Shown piece by piece: positions 10,289-21,352 of a stretch of DNA of 64,000 nt. This DNA is from Chaetomium olivaceum (taxonomy: Eukaryota > Ascomycota > Sordariomycetes > Sordariales > Chaetomiaceae). Location: contig JAYWVB010000024.1 in the NCBI GenBank assembly GCA_039881045.1, positions 186,001-250,000 of the forward strand. The letters run 5' to 3'. Numbering within the stretch: position 1 is the stretch's first letter; each line of letters opens with the position of its first letter. The notes beneath the pieces are model-generated. The model made no database searches. It saw only the letters and a list, made by a program, of their open reading frames with translations, and was not told the DNA's origin. The translations under genes and the position numbers were made by a program.

Positions 10289-11895
10289 ATGGCGACATCA
10301 TCATTTGACTCGCCCAGCTCGCTAGCTACCGACACCTCGGCGCCAATACCCACGGAATCAAATGATGGTAGTTCCATACAGGTTGATTCCTCGACCGCAG
10401 GACCATCCCAGAACACCAGGAAAAGGGCGGCGAAGGCCGTGAGACGAGCCCACGAAAAGTCCCGGACCGGTTGTCGGACCTGCAAAAAACGCCGGATCAA
10501 GGTATGGATCATCTTGTTACTATTATTACGCCGAGGAAAAGGGAGAAAGGGGAAAAAGGGAGAACGGTGAAGAACAAAAGAGGAAATGGAAAAGGAGAAT
10601 ATACAATGAGATGGATATTTCATCCATAGTAATTTCCATTGACACCTCGCAGTGCGATGAAAAGCGGCCATCATGTCGAAACTGCGAGAAACACGCTGTA
10701 GCTTGCGATTTTCTTCCACCCCAGGCCTCGCCCGCATCCACGCCTGTTAGCTTCCGACCCTCGCCCTCGTCCCAGCTTCCCTGCGATATCAACATGATGG
10801 ACCTGGAGCTCATGCACAACTTCACCACCTATACCTGCACGACCTTGGCGAGCGACCCAGCAGTCCGCCAGTTCATGCGGACCACTGCCGTCCACATGGC
10901 TGCTAACTGCGAATACGTTATGCGCTCTATCCTAGCCGTCTCCGCTCTTCACCTCTCTCGCTTCCGCCCCTCAAACAAAAAGACCTACCTTGAGCGCGCC
11001 ATGCAGCACCACCAAGCCGCAACCTCGACCGCCCTCCAGCTCATGAGCGACCTAAAGGTGGAGGAGTGCGAAAGGCTCCACATCTTTTCCATGCTCACAG
11101 TCTACTACGGTGTGTTGTCGTTCCCTGTCCGTGTATGCCTAGATCACTAACATGAATCTGTTCCTTCTAATAGCTCTCGGGTGCCCCGTCGACGAACCCG
11201 AGCAGGTCCCCGAGACCCCCCTGATCCCCCACTGGCTGCGGCTTCTCCACGGCATGGAGCCAATTCTACGCATGCTAGAGCCGCAAACGTACCGTGGAAT
11301 ACTAACACCCCTGTTTGAATTCGGCCGGAGACGCATGACACCTTTCCTAAAGACAACGCCCGCCCGGAACCCGGGTTTGCTAGCAGACATCCAATTTCTC
11401 ATCCACCGACGGTGCACCGACACCCGTCTCCTCCCCATTTACGACGACATGATTGAGCAACTCCGTCGGCTACTCGGGCTGATACTGACACCAACCAGCG
11501 GATCCGTAGGCACAACTCCTGCCCACTCCAATATTCAAAGTGATTGGGAAGGATTAAACAGCTCGCAATCACCGAGCGTAGGCCAGTCACCAGCAGCAGA
11601 GACCCCATCATCGGCGCCACCGGCGTGGACAAAACTCGAGGCGTGGGACATTTTAGTTTGGCAGTGGACGCAGGGAAAAGACTTCCTCCCCCTGCTCGAG
11701 GCGGCCAATCCGCCACAGGAAGCTGTTGTTATCTTTGCTTACTGCCTGCTTGCATTGAGGAAGCTAGAGAACCAGTGGTGGGTGGAAGGCTGGGCCGACC
11801 ATCTCATGGGCAAGACGTGGTCGTTGCTGGATGAGGAACATCGCCACTGGGTTGTCTGGGCGACTGAGGAGATGGGCTGGATCCCGCCGAGATGA
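10289..11895 (+). CDS. Zn2Cys6 fungal transcription factor
   Basis: Exons 10289-10501, 10653-11109 and 11174-11895 join to 463 residues. The zinc cluster spans the first intron: GCRTCKKRRIK ends exon 1 and CDEKRPSCRNC opens exon 2, giving the canonical C-x2-C-x6-C-x6-C-x2-C-x6-C pattern that binds two zinc ions and contacts DNA. A basic stretch (KRAAKAVRRAHEKS) precedes it. The remainder is the helical 'fungal-specific' middle region (for example LHIFSMLTVYY, WLRLLHGMEPIL) and ends in EEMGWIPPR. I chose the ATG at 10289 because an upstream in-frame ATG (10130) would add a hydrophobic stretch unlike any regulator. Targets cannot be told from sequence. The neighbouring peroxygenase is a possible but unproven target. 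Confidence 0.85.
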
Positions 11896-12337
11896 GGAGA
11901 GGTGTGAGAATGGGGTAGTAATTGTCCCTAGGATATAATTAGTACGAGTCAGACGATACAAGGCTGCTATCTGTTTAGCTGGCTGGTAAATACCATAAAC
12001 GCCGGCGATTCCGAGTTCGAGACGCTCCTGCTGAGCCTTCTCGGTACCATGGCTTCATCTATACTCCCGCTCGTAACCAATCGTCAGAAACAACCGTCGC
12101 TGCACTGTTGCCTTTCACGCCACGGCCGCCATCACCCACCAACGACACAACGAGATTGGACATTGTATACAGAGACCTCTGCAGGCAACACACTGTGCTA
12201 AGCACCTCTTCCAATCCGGTAGAGTGCTGCATTGCCCTGCTCGCACCGGTAGTTCCAACTACTTTCCCCTTCTATTCCTCTCGCTTATATGCCACTACGT
12301 CCTTCCTCTAGCGCCGTGCCTCACACTCTAAGTCGCC
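11896..12337. other. no gene seen
   Basis: Intergenic sequence between the zinc-cluster gene and the kinase-like pseudogene. Only short unsupported ORFs. Confidence 0.4.
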
Positions 12338-13080
12338 ATGTCCAACTCATTCAACGGTGTCAACTTTCTCGGTTTCCACCACTTAACAGACGAGACAACC
12401 GAGGCCTATACGGCACACTACCGCTACAAAAACCAGTTGTTTTCCGTCCTTTTCAGCAACACACCACCCGAGGGATTTCAATGTGAAGACTCAATCGAGC
12501 TTGCATGGATCGACCGCTTGTGGGATTTGTCGTCCCACTCTGGCGATGACCATGCGCGACTCTTGAGGCAAATAGATGGCGAACGCGAAATCGCCACAGA
12601 GATTCAAGGAGTGGTTTTTCCGATGTTCGAACGCCTGGCGTCGTTTCCGATGGCCACAGTTTCCGAGTCAAGCCCCGTCCCCGATACCGTCGCGGAATCT
12701 GTTCCCTCATCGCATCACCCTTGAGGTTGCCACAAAAGACGGAAAGCCAGAGGTTCTTTCTGGTTATCACGAGGACTTAGACCGGGCTCGGTTAGTAATT
12801 TCTTGGAGTGATCTCCGCCGTTGTCGAAGGCGGCGTCCATCTCCTCACTGATGGATACGTCTTCAAGCTCCGCTATATCAAATGTCGATTAGTATATCCA
12901 CAAGATACCTGCGACAGATCAGAAGAGACCCCGCTGTTGAAGCCCATTTCACGGCCACTGGTAAGTGTACCCGCAATATTACCGAACAAGGGGGCAATAT
13001 ATAGTGCACGATTGACCACCGGCCCACTGGGCCGACACGTAGGGGCGTCGACATTGCGGTCGTACATTCCTCCCCAACAA
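12338..13080 (+). pseudogene. family D, copy 2: N-terminal part of a fungal kinase-like protein, broken
   Basis: ATG 12338 opens a convincing 100-codon segment (SNSFNGVNFLGFHHL, IELAWIDRLWDL). The frame breaks near 12690, and the continuation NLFPHRITLEVATKDGK runs one frame over to about 12790. A possible intron follows, then AVVEGGVHLLTDGYVFKL from about 12811. This order is typical of the large fungal family of kinase-like proteins whose C-terminal lobe carries WGDAKPDNVL. Such a lobe is present, detached, at 16195-16484. No intact catalytic domain follows here. The second half is repeated in decayed form at 6930-7250. Confidence 0.55.
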
Positions 13081-13354
13081 AGGTCATATTTTAACCCGTT
13101 CTCTCATATAGCATTGATATTACGGCGTATACAACACGTAACTCTCGCTTCGGTGGTGTGTGTGTAACTTTGGGATAAATCACCACTTCAACGGAACAAA
13201 AATGATGCGGGAAGCATACAAAAGTGTAAAAATCAATGTATTTTGTTGAGTGGTTCGATATTCTGAATGCGGGATTCTGCAGGCTAGAGGTGCGGCTGTA
13301 TTGTCTTACAGCCGCTCCGCCCCATGGGACGCTGCCTGCCCCACATTCATCCTC

Positions 13355-13900
13355 CTATCTAATCTTATCTAATCGTACATAAATGCTTTCCGGTATCAAA
13401 AAAGAACACATAGACATACAAGGTTTGAGGCGGTAGTTGGGGTCGAGCCCCGGCAGATCTGGGTCACCGCTCGGGTCTTGGAGGCGGCGGAGGAGGTCGT
13501 CATAAAGGCCGCGGCCTTTATTGGCGAGGGGGAGGATGGCCTCTGGATCCAAGGGGGGGATGGTGTCGGGCATTGTGATGAAAACCGGAAGAGGGCGAAA
13601 ACGACGGCAACGACACGACGACGGCAAGGCGGCAAAATGACAGCCACGGGGAGAGCAACAGCGCGGTGGGGGTCCAAAAGCAAGGGGACAGAACAACAAC
13701 ACGGCGCAAAGAACAAGGCAACGAAAAAGGCAGACTACCGGGCAACACGGACGTACATTTCAACTTTTCGAAAATAAGCCTGATGGGATGTGCGTTACGC
13801 CTTTCTCTGGCAACCATGCCTGAAGCTAGGGGGGTTTGGAAAGAGCGAGCGAAGTTAACATGGCGGGCTAGGTAGGTGTCCATCAGCATTGCGCCTACTT
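13355..13900 (-). pseudogene. family C, copy 2: start of an unrecognised fungal protein
   Basis: On the minus strand, ATG near 13573 opens MPDTIPPLDPEAILPLANKG, then YDDLLRRLQDPSGDPDLPGL, after which coding character is lost. The opening resembles the N-terminus shared by many large Sordariomycete proteins of unknown function, but I cannot name a domain. The upstream part (13600-13890) repeats 3250-3560 block by block. A third trace of the same motif (GCGGTAGTTGAGGTTTAAGC) is at about 16157. Confidence 0.45.
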
Positions 13901-15730
13901 TAGACAAGCATATCCAAAGCAACTGGGGCAGGATGGCGGGAAAGATGGCAGTTGGAAGGAAAGGAGATAACTGCGAAAGGGGTTTTAACCCGAGCCATCG
14001 TAGGGCGGATGCCTACCGTAGCGTGCGCATCTTAACTTAAGAAGAACAAGACTCATCAGTGGGAACTTGGATCGAGACATCTTGGTAAGATGTTAAGATA
14101 CATCGATGGGATATGTGCTATGCCTTCCACTTGGTGATAATATCTAAGCTAGCTGGGAGAAGGACAGAAGGACAGGTGTTAACCGGACATTGATTGAAAA
14201 GAACATTCCCCTAACCTAACCGGGTACGGGAAGCCAATATCAGTTAGGTATAAACGTAAGGCCGTGGCGAGCATGATGGTGAAGCGAGTAACCGAAGAAC
14301 TTCAAGTTCTCTAGGCGCACAAACCCCCCGAAAATGACGAAATTGTTTCGGCAAGGAGCGGCCTCGCTGGTCCTGCGAAGGATGCTGTGATTAACCAGAG
14401 CGCGGACCATACGTCACATCAAATGATATAGGGTGCGTTTTCCCAGCATGTTTTGATCCCAAACCGGGAAAGGGCTACTTGTGAGCTGGGGATGAAGCCA
14501 GGACCAGAAACTCAAACCACGAACATGTTAGCATAGGCCCAGCAGGCATCGCAGCAGGAGAAGGTCAAGGCTACGCAAAATATAAAATCCACCAAGGGCA
14601 ACTTCTCCGTAAAACCAGGAGCTATGCCGAGAGTATCCACTATCCCTAATTTTAACACCAACGGCTGGAGCTGGAAGGTCGTTGTCCTCGCCACCGAGCA
14701 TCGGATTGTGGCCGCACATGATATGGGGGGCTTAGGGTTAAATATATATAAGAGAATAGATAGGTTACGAGAGGATAGGACTTAGTGGTGTTATTTTTGG
14801 AAAGCTCTTTTTTTCAGTTGATTTCTTAATTATGTGTTTTCTTTTTCCTTGTTCTTCCTTCTTATTCCCCTACGTTATGTGTAGGCTAAGTCACGTATGT
14901 AATAAAAGGTCCACGGGGACTCGTGGCTACCGTCTGAAAATGCCCGCTCATCTTGTCGTAGGAGGTTGTGCACTCTGATGTACATACAATCCGTCGCCAG
15001 GGGTCGAGGACCGCGGAGGTCAGGATTAGTCTCGTCACCGACGGCTAAGTCCTCGGCAGGATTGAAATGGGTTATTAAGAACGTCGATTGAGTGTCCTTA
15101 AACGATAGTGGTTATATAATATAGATCCTAAGGTACAGAACCAGCTTCCAGTAGGGGTCGGGATGCCTAGTGGAGAGCTAATTGAAGCGAAGCTTCAATA
15201 ATCGTGCATAATCATGCATTAGTGGCGTTGTGGCTAACACAGCAGCAGCGAGCTTCGCTTCACCCTTACTGCGGCATACGAAGCAGCATGGCACAGTCAG
15301 ATACTTGTATGGTTTCCCCCACGAGCCGTCGACGTCGATGGCGCTGTGGGTCGCCCTGAGCTGCTAACCGAGCAAGATACGCACGCTGACGGCTCACTGG
15401 AACAAGCACACACCGTTACCTCCCCGCTCTGAAATCCCATCACAAATTCCGCATCGCCTGCCATCCGCTCACTCCGCAAGACAGTAATGAAAAAAAGATC
15501 TTTCATTCTGAATCTCTACTCTGTTGGACAGCAAAACTGCCTAGGGCTGTTATCCCCTACCAACATACCTATTAATGTAATGCAAAGTTCCATACCCGAC
15601 ACGGGCATGTATATTGATGCGCGCCTTGAATCATGGCAAAGCGAAGAGAAATTGCTACGGTGGATTGTTGTTCAGGGCTTTTGGTGTATTTATAACCGTG
15701 GTTGGCCGCCGTTTTTGAAGGTGAGCTAGC
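13901..15730. other. long stretch without a recognisable gene
   Basis: I see only short ORFs with no family motif. 14100-14130 again resembles the family C leader (GGGATATGTGCTATGCCTTCC). A small ORF at 15487-15729 ends at a GTGAGC splice-donor-like site next to repeat B and may be a relic exon, but nothing identifies it. Confidence 0.4.
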
Positions 15731-15739
15731 CCGTACCAC

Positions 15740-16105
15740 CATATCTTCATCGATGTCTGCCTCTACAAAGCGGCTACCTTAGACAGCTGGGTATTTACAA
15801 ATGGCCCCCAGATACTGTAATTCCGCGTTTTCTTTACTACACCATTTTTCTTTTCTTCTTTATTATACATTCTGCTATATTTCCTTTTCTTTTCCTTTTC
15901 CATTTTTCTCCTTCCTTCTTCCTTAGTCACTTTGCTTCCATCTTTTTCACAATTCCTTTTCCTTTGTTTTCCTTTTCCCTCCCTGTTAACATCCATTGTA
16001 GGGTTATATGGATAGACGTTTTGAGCGAAACTTCCAACATCTAAGACTTTTCACACCCACTCAACCCTGCGTGGGTATGTATCAATTTCCCATATCTTAG
16101 AGTAC
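15740..16105 (-). repeat. repeat B, copy 2 (inverted relative to copy 1)
   Basis: Read on the minus strand from 16105, this stretch repeats 2395-2600 with long runs of identity (including the 20-mer TGTGAAAAGTCTTAGATGTT and the following purine tract) about 13.5 kb away and in opposite orientation. The block at 15770-15800 (AAGCGGCTACC, then TTACAAATGG) matches the end of copy 1 but in the other relative orientation, so one copy has an internal inversion. Confidence 0.75.
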
Positions 16106-16194
16106 AACATACCGCACGGACATAACAGAGCAGTAAGACGTCAAGATCTTGATGCGGTAGTTGAGGTTTAAGCTCTGGGAGTTCTAGGCCATTT

Positions 16195-16484
16195 CACGGA
16201 ATCGGTGGGCGAGACTTTCGTAGTACCCGCTCTATCATTGAGGGAGAAATGGGCAGCACAGATCGAGCACAGTGTGAAGGAACTCCACCGTTATGGCTTG
16301 GTGTGGGGATGCAAAACCCGACAATGTTCTCGTTGAAACCGACTACAATGCGTGGGTCCTCGACGTTGGGGGCGGCGGTACACCGGGCTGGATTGAGAAG
16401 TCGACGTTTCAGACGGAGAAAGGGGACTTGAATGCTGTCGCGAAGATGAAGGAAATGTTCTTGCGGAATGAGGGTGGCAGGTGA
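16195..16484 (+). pseudogene. family D: detached C-terminal lobe of a fungal kinase-like protein
   Basis: Frame 1 reads WAAQIEHSVKELHRYGLVWG. One base later another frame continues CGDAKPDNVLVE, then WVLDVGGGGTPGWIE and a stop at 16482-16484. This matches the catalytic loop (WGD-KPDN) and the DFG position (LDVGGG) of the fungal kinase-like family to which 12338-13080 also belongs. There is a 1-nt frame break at about 16313, and nothing upstream supplies the N-lobe, so it is a fragment. Confidence 0.6.
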
Positions 16485-17400
16485 AAGAAGTTGTGGAAAT
16501 CCAAGATCTCTCTCCTAACAGGACGGATGTCTCCGGAACGGGGACCAACTGGTTTGTCCAGAATTGCAAATTCCATAGATCTAGTCCTACCGAATCCCGA
16601 AGCCCAACCGACGGACGTGTCAGATGGTCGTGCTTGGAGCCTATGACAACGCGGGGCTTCCACATCGTGTGGCCTGATTAACATCGGGATGGCGGTGCCC
16701 ATCTTGTTTATTTTAGTTTATTAGCCTATTTATTTCCCGTTCCAGCTGGGCTCTGGGCCCTGGTTTTCCCCGGATTCCTGCCGCTCCCCGCATCTTTTAC
16801 ATGATCTCACCCCCCGCCACCAACGACCGGGTTCTTGCCAAACCATCCTTCGCTTGAGGCTTCTCGCTTGTTTGACTGCCTGACCGGAGTCCCGTGCCTC
16901 GGTGTGTACTAGATTGCATTCCACAAATTAGTGCGAGTAAGAGAGAACCGGCTGGTTGGCCAAACCCTCCATATTGACTTGCTGTCGTCCAACGCCAATT
17001 CGGCACACTATTGGCAACCTTAAGCACATTGTATGTGTGCATTTAAAACTACTGGAGGCAACCGATGCCCGATAACTCGCAGCAAGACGTGACGTCGCGG
17101 GCCCAAAATAGAAACGAGAAGAGCATGGAGAATGAAAGAAATATTAGAATTAATGTAGGCTGCGCTAGGCACTCGGAATGCTTGATATTGATATTAGAGT
17201 CTGTGTGATGCGAGACACCCCGTCGCTGTTTGCTCTTTTGGGGGACTACAGCGCAATAAAGGAGCTGCAGACTAAGGTGATGGCGTGCTGGTCGTCTCCT
17301 TGCGTGGCTTATGATGCAGAAGTGCTGTCCAAGTGTTCTTCGTCGCTAGAAATAGAAACATGCTAAGCGGTCCATTGGGAGGCACCTCGTACTATTGGAA
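16485..17400. other. no gene seen
   Basis: No coding feature recognised. The last 100 nt form the promoter of the secreted DUF4360 protein gene. Confidence 0.4.
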
Positions 17401-17404
17401 ATGG

Positions 17405-17410
17405 TATAAA
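17405..17410 (+). promoter_or_regulatory. TATA box of the DUF4360 gene
   Basis: TATAAA sits about 75 nt before the ATG at 17484, and the following sequence has the CAACTTCAAATCAACAACA-type leader common before fungal start codons. Confidence 0.55.
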
Positions 17411-17483
17411 AGACCATACCCATAGCCGCCTTTTGTATTTGAACGCTTTCACTATTAGTTATTGCAACTTCAAATCAACAACA

Positions 17484-18353
17484 ATGCAGCTCATCAACAT
17501 CCTGACCATCTTCTCCGGTCTGGCCGCCGCGAGCCCTGTCATTGTGGACAACCTCTCTGACGGGCCCTCCGGCCATGAAGTCCAGATTGTCGGGCTGGCC
17601 TTTGCTGGCTCCGGCTGCCCTGCCGGCACGGTGTCGGGGCAGCTCTCGTCGGACTTGACGACTATCACGCTGCTGTACGCCGACTTCGTGGCCCAGGCCG
17701 GCAATAATATTTCGCCGTCGAACTACCGCAAGAACTGCCAGCTCAACGTCAAGCTCAAGTACCCCTCAGGCTGGCAGTTCTCTGTATTCAAGGCCGACTA
17801 CCGCGGCTACGCGCAGATTCCCGAGGGCGACACGGGCACCTGCAAAGCGACCTACTACTTCTCGGGAGACACGCGCCAGGTATAACAATACCATACCCAC
17901 CCTACCCCCCCCCCCCCCCCCCCCCAATTTTTAATGCCCCCTATCCCGACCCCTGGACCAACTCACTAACCACTCCCCCCACCGGGGCCTACCCCACCCA
18001 CAGATCTCCTCCACCATGACGATCCGCGGCCCCTACGACGACAACTACATCAAGACGGACGAGTTCGGAGTTGAGAGCACCGTGTGGTCGCCGTGCGGCC
18101 TCGAGGGCCTGCTCAACATCAACTCGGAAGTGCGGCTGTCGCCCATGGACGCCGTCAAGCCGGCCCTTATGACGGTAAGGTCCCTCGGGTCAGTTGCTTT
18201 GCGGTGGCGGCGTTGCTAAGAGGAATTTACACTTTACTTGAAAAATGATGTGGTGGTTAACGAGATGTTATTTGTCGTGGTGCGTAGGTCGACTCGACGG
18301 ATCTGCGGTTCAAGCAGGTTCACTATCTTCAGTGGCAGGTGTGTGAGGAGTAA
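17484..18353 (+). CDS. secreted DUF4360 family protein
   Basis: Exons 17484-17879, 18004-18174 and 18288-18353 splice to 210 residues. A cleavable signal (MQLINILTIFSGLAAASPV) is followed by family blocks in the expected order: GSGCPAGTVSGQLSSDLTTI, NYRKNCQLNVKLKYPSGWQF, DYRGYAQIPEGDTG, YYFSG, MTIRGPYDDNY, WSPCGLEGLLNINSEVRL, and a closing DSTDLRF with a Trp/Cys end. Paired cysteines point to disulphides in a secreted beta-rich fold. DUF4360 proteins are widespread in fungi and their biochemical role is unknown; some are studied as effector candidates. Intron 1 contains a 21-nt C tract. Confidence 0.9.
17905..17925. repeat. C21 homopolymer inside intron 1
   Basis: Twenty-one consecutive C in the first intron of the DUF4360 gene. 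Such a tract is unstable in replication and prone to miscounting in sequencing. It is intronic, so length changes should not affect the protein. Confidence 0.95.
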
Positions 18354-18660
18354 AGCGGGAGTATGTGCCTTCACGGTCGGTGAAGGAGAGAGAACGGGTG
18401 GATGAGGACCGTATGCCAGATTGAAAGGGGGTTACCTATTTTGATCGACATATCAACGAAATACGACCCATTCATCAGTAAATTACATGTGGTCTTGAGA
18501 TGTAACTTGAAACTGTCATGCATTTATTGAAAGTACTAAAGAAGGTCCGTGGAAACCATGCTTGGTTGCCGTTGTCTTCTAGTCGCACAACTCACGGCCG
18601 TTCTCGAGTTGATACCGCCATGTTCTACCAACACTTTTGTTGTCCATGAGCTTTTTTTCT

Positions 18661-19741
18661 TCACGCCGACAGCAACCACTTAAACCCCTCCATCGTATCC
18701 TCGGCCCTCTTCTTCGACGCCTCCAACTCCGGGTACATGTCCCACCAGCAATGGGGAAACCCACTATATAAATCCAACCTCGTCGGCACCCCACACTCCT
18801 CGCGCAACACCCCCTCATAAATCAACCCATCATCCCTATTCACATCCATCCCACAAACCTGAAAATACGCCCTCGGCATCCCCAAATGCCCCCTCTTCAC
18901 ATCCCCCTCACACCCCTCCTGCACAAACGGTGCCCACAACGACGACCTCCTATCCGGATTCACCGCCTCCACAAACGCCCGCATAAACCCTCCATCCGCC
19001 ACCGGCGCATCCTTATTCTGCGCCCTCGACAAATACCTTCCCCGATACACCTCCGGCACGCGCCCCTCATCCATAAACGCCCCGCACGCCAGAAACAACC
19101 CTGTGACCGCGGGCCGCAGTCCCTTATCACGCGCCAAATGCGCCACCACATCCGCGAAATTCGCCCCGGACGACGAACCGCCCACAATAAACCCCGCGCC
19201 AGCATCCGCCTTCCCCGGAAGCAGCGTGCGCTCCCCCGCGGGGAGGGTGGCGTCGTGCGCGATGGCTTGCAGAATCGCCCACGCGTCGTGAAGCATGGTG
19301 GGGAAGGGGTGCTCGGGGGCCTTGCGGGTGGAGGGGAGGAGCACCGTGGCGTGGTGGGTGGTGGCGAGACGGCGGGCGAGGGGGAGGTCGAATTCGGGGA
19401 AGCCGAGGAGGTGGATGCCGCCGTGGAAGAGGATGATTATGGGGGATGATGGAGTCGGCGGTGATGGGGAAGGCGGGTTGGTGGGGTGGCAGAAGGATGC
19501 GGGAGGCGAAGCCTGTGCTGAGGGAGACGGTGTGTTCTGTTTCAGTGAGGTCGGCTGGGCGGGATGCTGAGAGCTTGGCTTGGAGGCTGGGCAGGCTGTC
19601 TTCGACGATGCGCTTGAGCGTGGGTACGTCCGTGGGCATGGAGCCGGGTGGGGAACCGCGGGCTTTCCAGGCGGCTTCGAACTCGGGGTTCATGATGCCG
19701 GTGACAAGGATGTCCTCGGGAGTATTGGGGATAGCAGCCAT
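18661..19741 (-). CDS. alpha/beta hydrolase (HSL-type esterase) with one frame break
   Basis: Single-exon gene. From ATG 19741 (MAAIPNTPEDILVTG) the frame is good to about 19455. It continues one base over as PIIILFHGGIHLLGF and runs to the stop at 18661, about 360 residues in all. Family marks are the oxyanion HGG, the nucleophile elbow GGSSSGANFA (serine of GxSxG type), an acid region around VCGMDVNRDDGLIYEG and the catalytic histidine in SGFPHCWWDMYPELE. These define the hormone-sensitive-lipase-like group, which hydrolyses small esters in the cytosol. The break lies at a C5 run (TCATCCCCCATA) with no splice sites, so it is a 1-nt indel, either a real mutation or a sequence error. TGACTCA, a Gcn4/CPC1-type site, lies 335 nt upstream (20076-20082). 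Confidence 0.75.
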
Positions 19742-20075
19742 TGTGAAAGAATTGCGCACGGGGCACTGGTGGCTTGTAGCGTGCTTGATGAGATGGCAAC
19801 TTGAATAGTGTTTCTGCAAAAGCGTTCTCGAACGTCCGAGGGTGATTGCTATTAAATATACCGGAAGCACCAACAATCCCTCACTCCGAAGGCCGAGACG
19901 GGACGAAGAGCATAACCCCACCTGTCAACAGTTTGGACTTTCATCTCGATTTTGATCTGCCCTCGAAGCGGCTTGCAGATACGCGAAATAAACGGGCACT
20001 TTCCATTGGAGTCTTTGGAGACCCCCAACATTAACCTTACCTAGTCTGTCCCGATTGGGTGGTAGTGATTCGGGC

Positions 20076-20082
20076 TGACTCA
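20076..20082. promoter_or_regulatory. TGACTCA, Gcn4/CPC1-type site
   Basis: An exact TGACTCA palindrome core lies 335 nt upstream of the esterase ATG. It is a single occurrence and its use is not shown. Confidence 0.25.
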
Positions 20083-20219
20083 CTCGGCGGCGGTTGCTTG
20101 GTGGTACCTACATACCTACCTACCTAACAGGGACTTTCAGGGACACGTGTGAGATCTCTCGCTCGTTGTACTGGAACTTCTATCAAGGAATTCGCCCCGA
20201 CCGGCTCCATCACACTGTG

Positions 20220-20700
20220 GCTGGTTCATTCAAGGACATGTCTCAGTGGCTGATACCGAGCACACGAAACGCATGGGCACACCCCGGTAACGGTCTACTT
20301 GCCGGCCGCCCACAACCGCTGCACCACCTCCCCAGATAACACCCCCACCCCCCAAAACAACCATATCTCCATCCGGGGGACACCTCAAACCGCCTCATAT
20401 TCCGCATGTTGATCATCACCGCCCTACCTTCTCCTCGACCGACCGTCGCCAGCCATTTGGAGGTGCCGTGCCCGCCTGTCGTCGCGAGGAAGGGCAGGCT
20501 GTGGGCGTTGGCGTAGAGGATCGTCTGGGCGATGTCGGCTGTGGTGGTGGCAGGGCGAGCAGGGACGGGGAGGAGGGGGCGTTGGGCGGGGAGGAGGACC
20601 AGCGGGCGGTTAAATTGGAGAAGAGAGGATGCGAGGGAAAGAAGATGGCTGCGTGGGGGCAGAGGTATTGTAGGAGGGGGTGGGGTTCATCCTGGTGATT
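20220..20700 (-). pseudogene. remnant of an FAD-linked oxidase (FAD_binding_4 / BBE type)
   Basis: On the minus strand pieces of the FAD-binding half can be read in the right order but in changing frames: FSNLTARWSSSPPNAPS, then TTADIAQTILYANAHSLPFL with ATTGGHGTSKWLATV (the GGHG histidine is the usual covalent FAD site), then MINMRNMRRFEVSPG. A frame change leads to GVLSGEVVQRLWAAGK, a stop codon and TVTGVCPCV. After that the gene is gone: the GGG-H-G block and the substrate domain are missing. It is a truncated relic with at least two frame changes and one stop. Confidence 0.7.
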
Positions 20701-20900
20701 TTTTCGTGAGCCACTGTGGCTGTCGCTGTTGTTGCGGAGGAGAAGGTATGGCAGAGAAGGGGAAGGAAAGAGGAAAAGGTTCGAGAGTGAAGCTGAGGAT
20801 GGTGATGAGGGTGGCTAGCAGGGGACCCCAGGCGGGTGCTGAAGGTCAAGTTTGCCATGGCCCTTTCCCTTGGGCCGAAAGAAGAAATACAGGATAAAGG

Positions 20901-21352
20901 ATGAGAAAAGAGGAATTGACACAGAGTTTGATATCTCCGGCGCAGAATACCGCCACATTCGAAAGTCGCGGTGACTAAGGTACTTATGTCCCAGATTTAC
21001 TCAATGGGAGATCTCCACGAGAACCGTGAAACCAATCGGACCCTGGCGGGATACGCCAACGCACCCGGAGCTAATAAAATCTCTGGATTTTCTGGATTGT
21101 GCGCAGGGACAGAGAACCAAATGCGAGAAATGGTATGCTTCTAAATGGAGATTGCACGGAATGAATGTAAGCTTGGGTCATCAATAATTTTGCACTCTAC
21201 CCTTAGGACCTAAAAGCTTAACAAGAACACATGGAGTTGATGGACTCCGAGTTGGTCTGAGGTGCGTCTGGTTGCTCTGTAGGAGCCACTTCTCCATTCA
21301 CTGTCCGGGGAGGGAAAAGACAATTTCTAACACCATATATTCTCTACCCGCT
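20901..21352. other. no gene seen
   Basis: Intergenic sequence before the 128-bp tandem repeat. No motif recognised. Confidence 0.4.

Noticed and set aside
10084..10737. 217-codon minus-strand ORF over the zinc-cluster gene
   Set aside because: It is antisense to exon 1, intron 1 and part of exon 2 of a clear C6 transcription factor and shows no domain.
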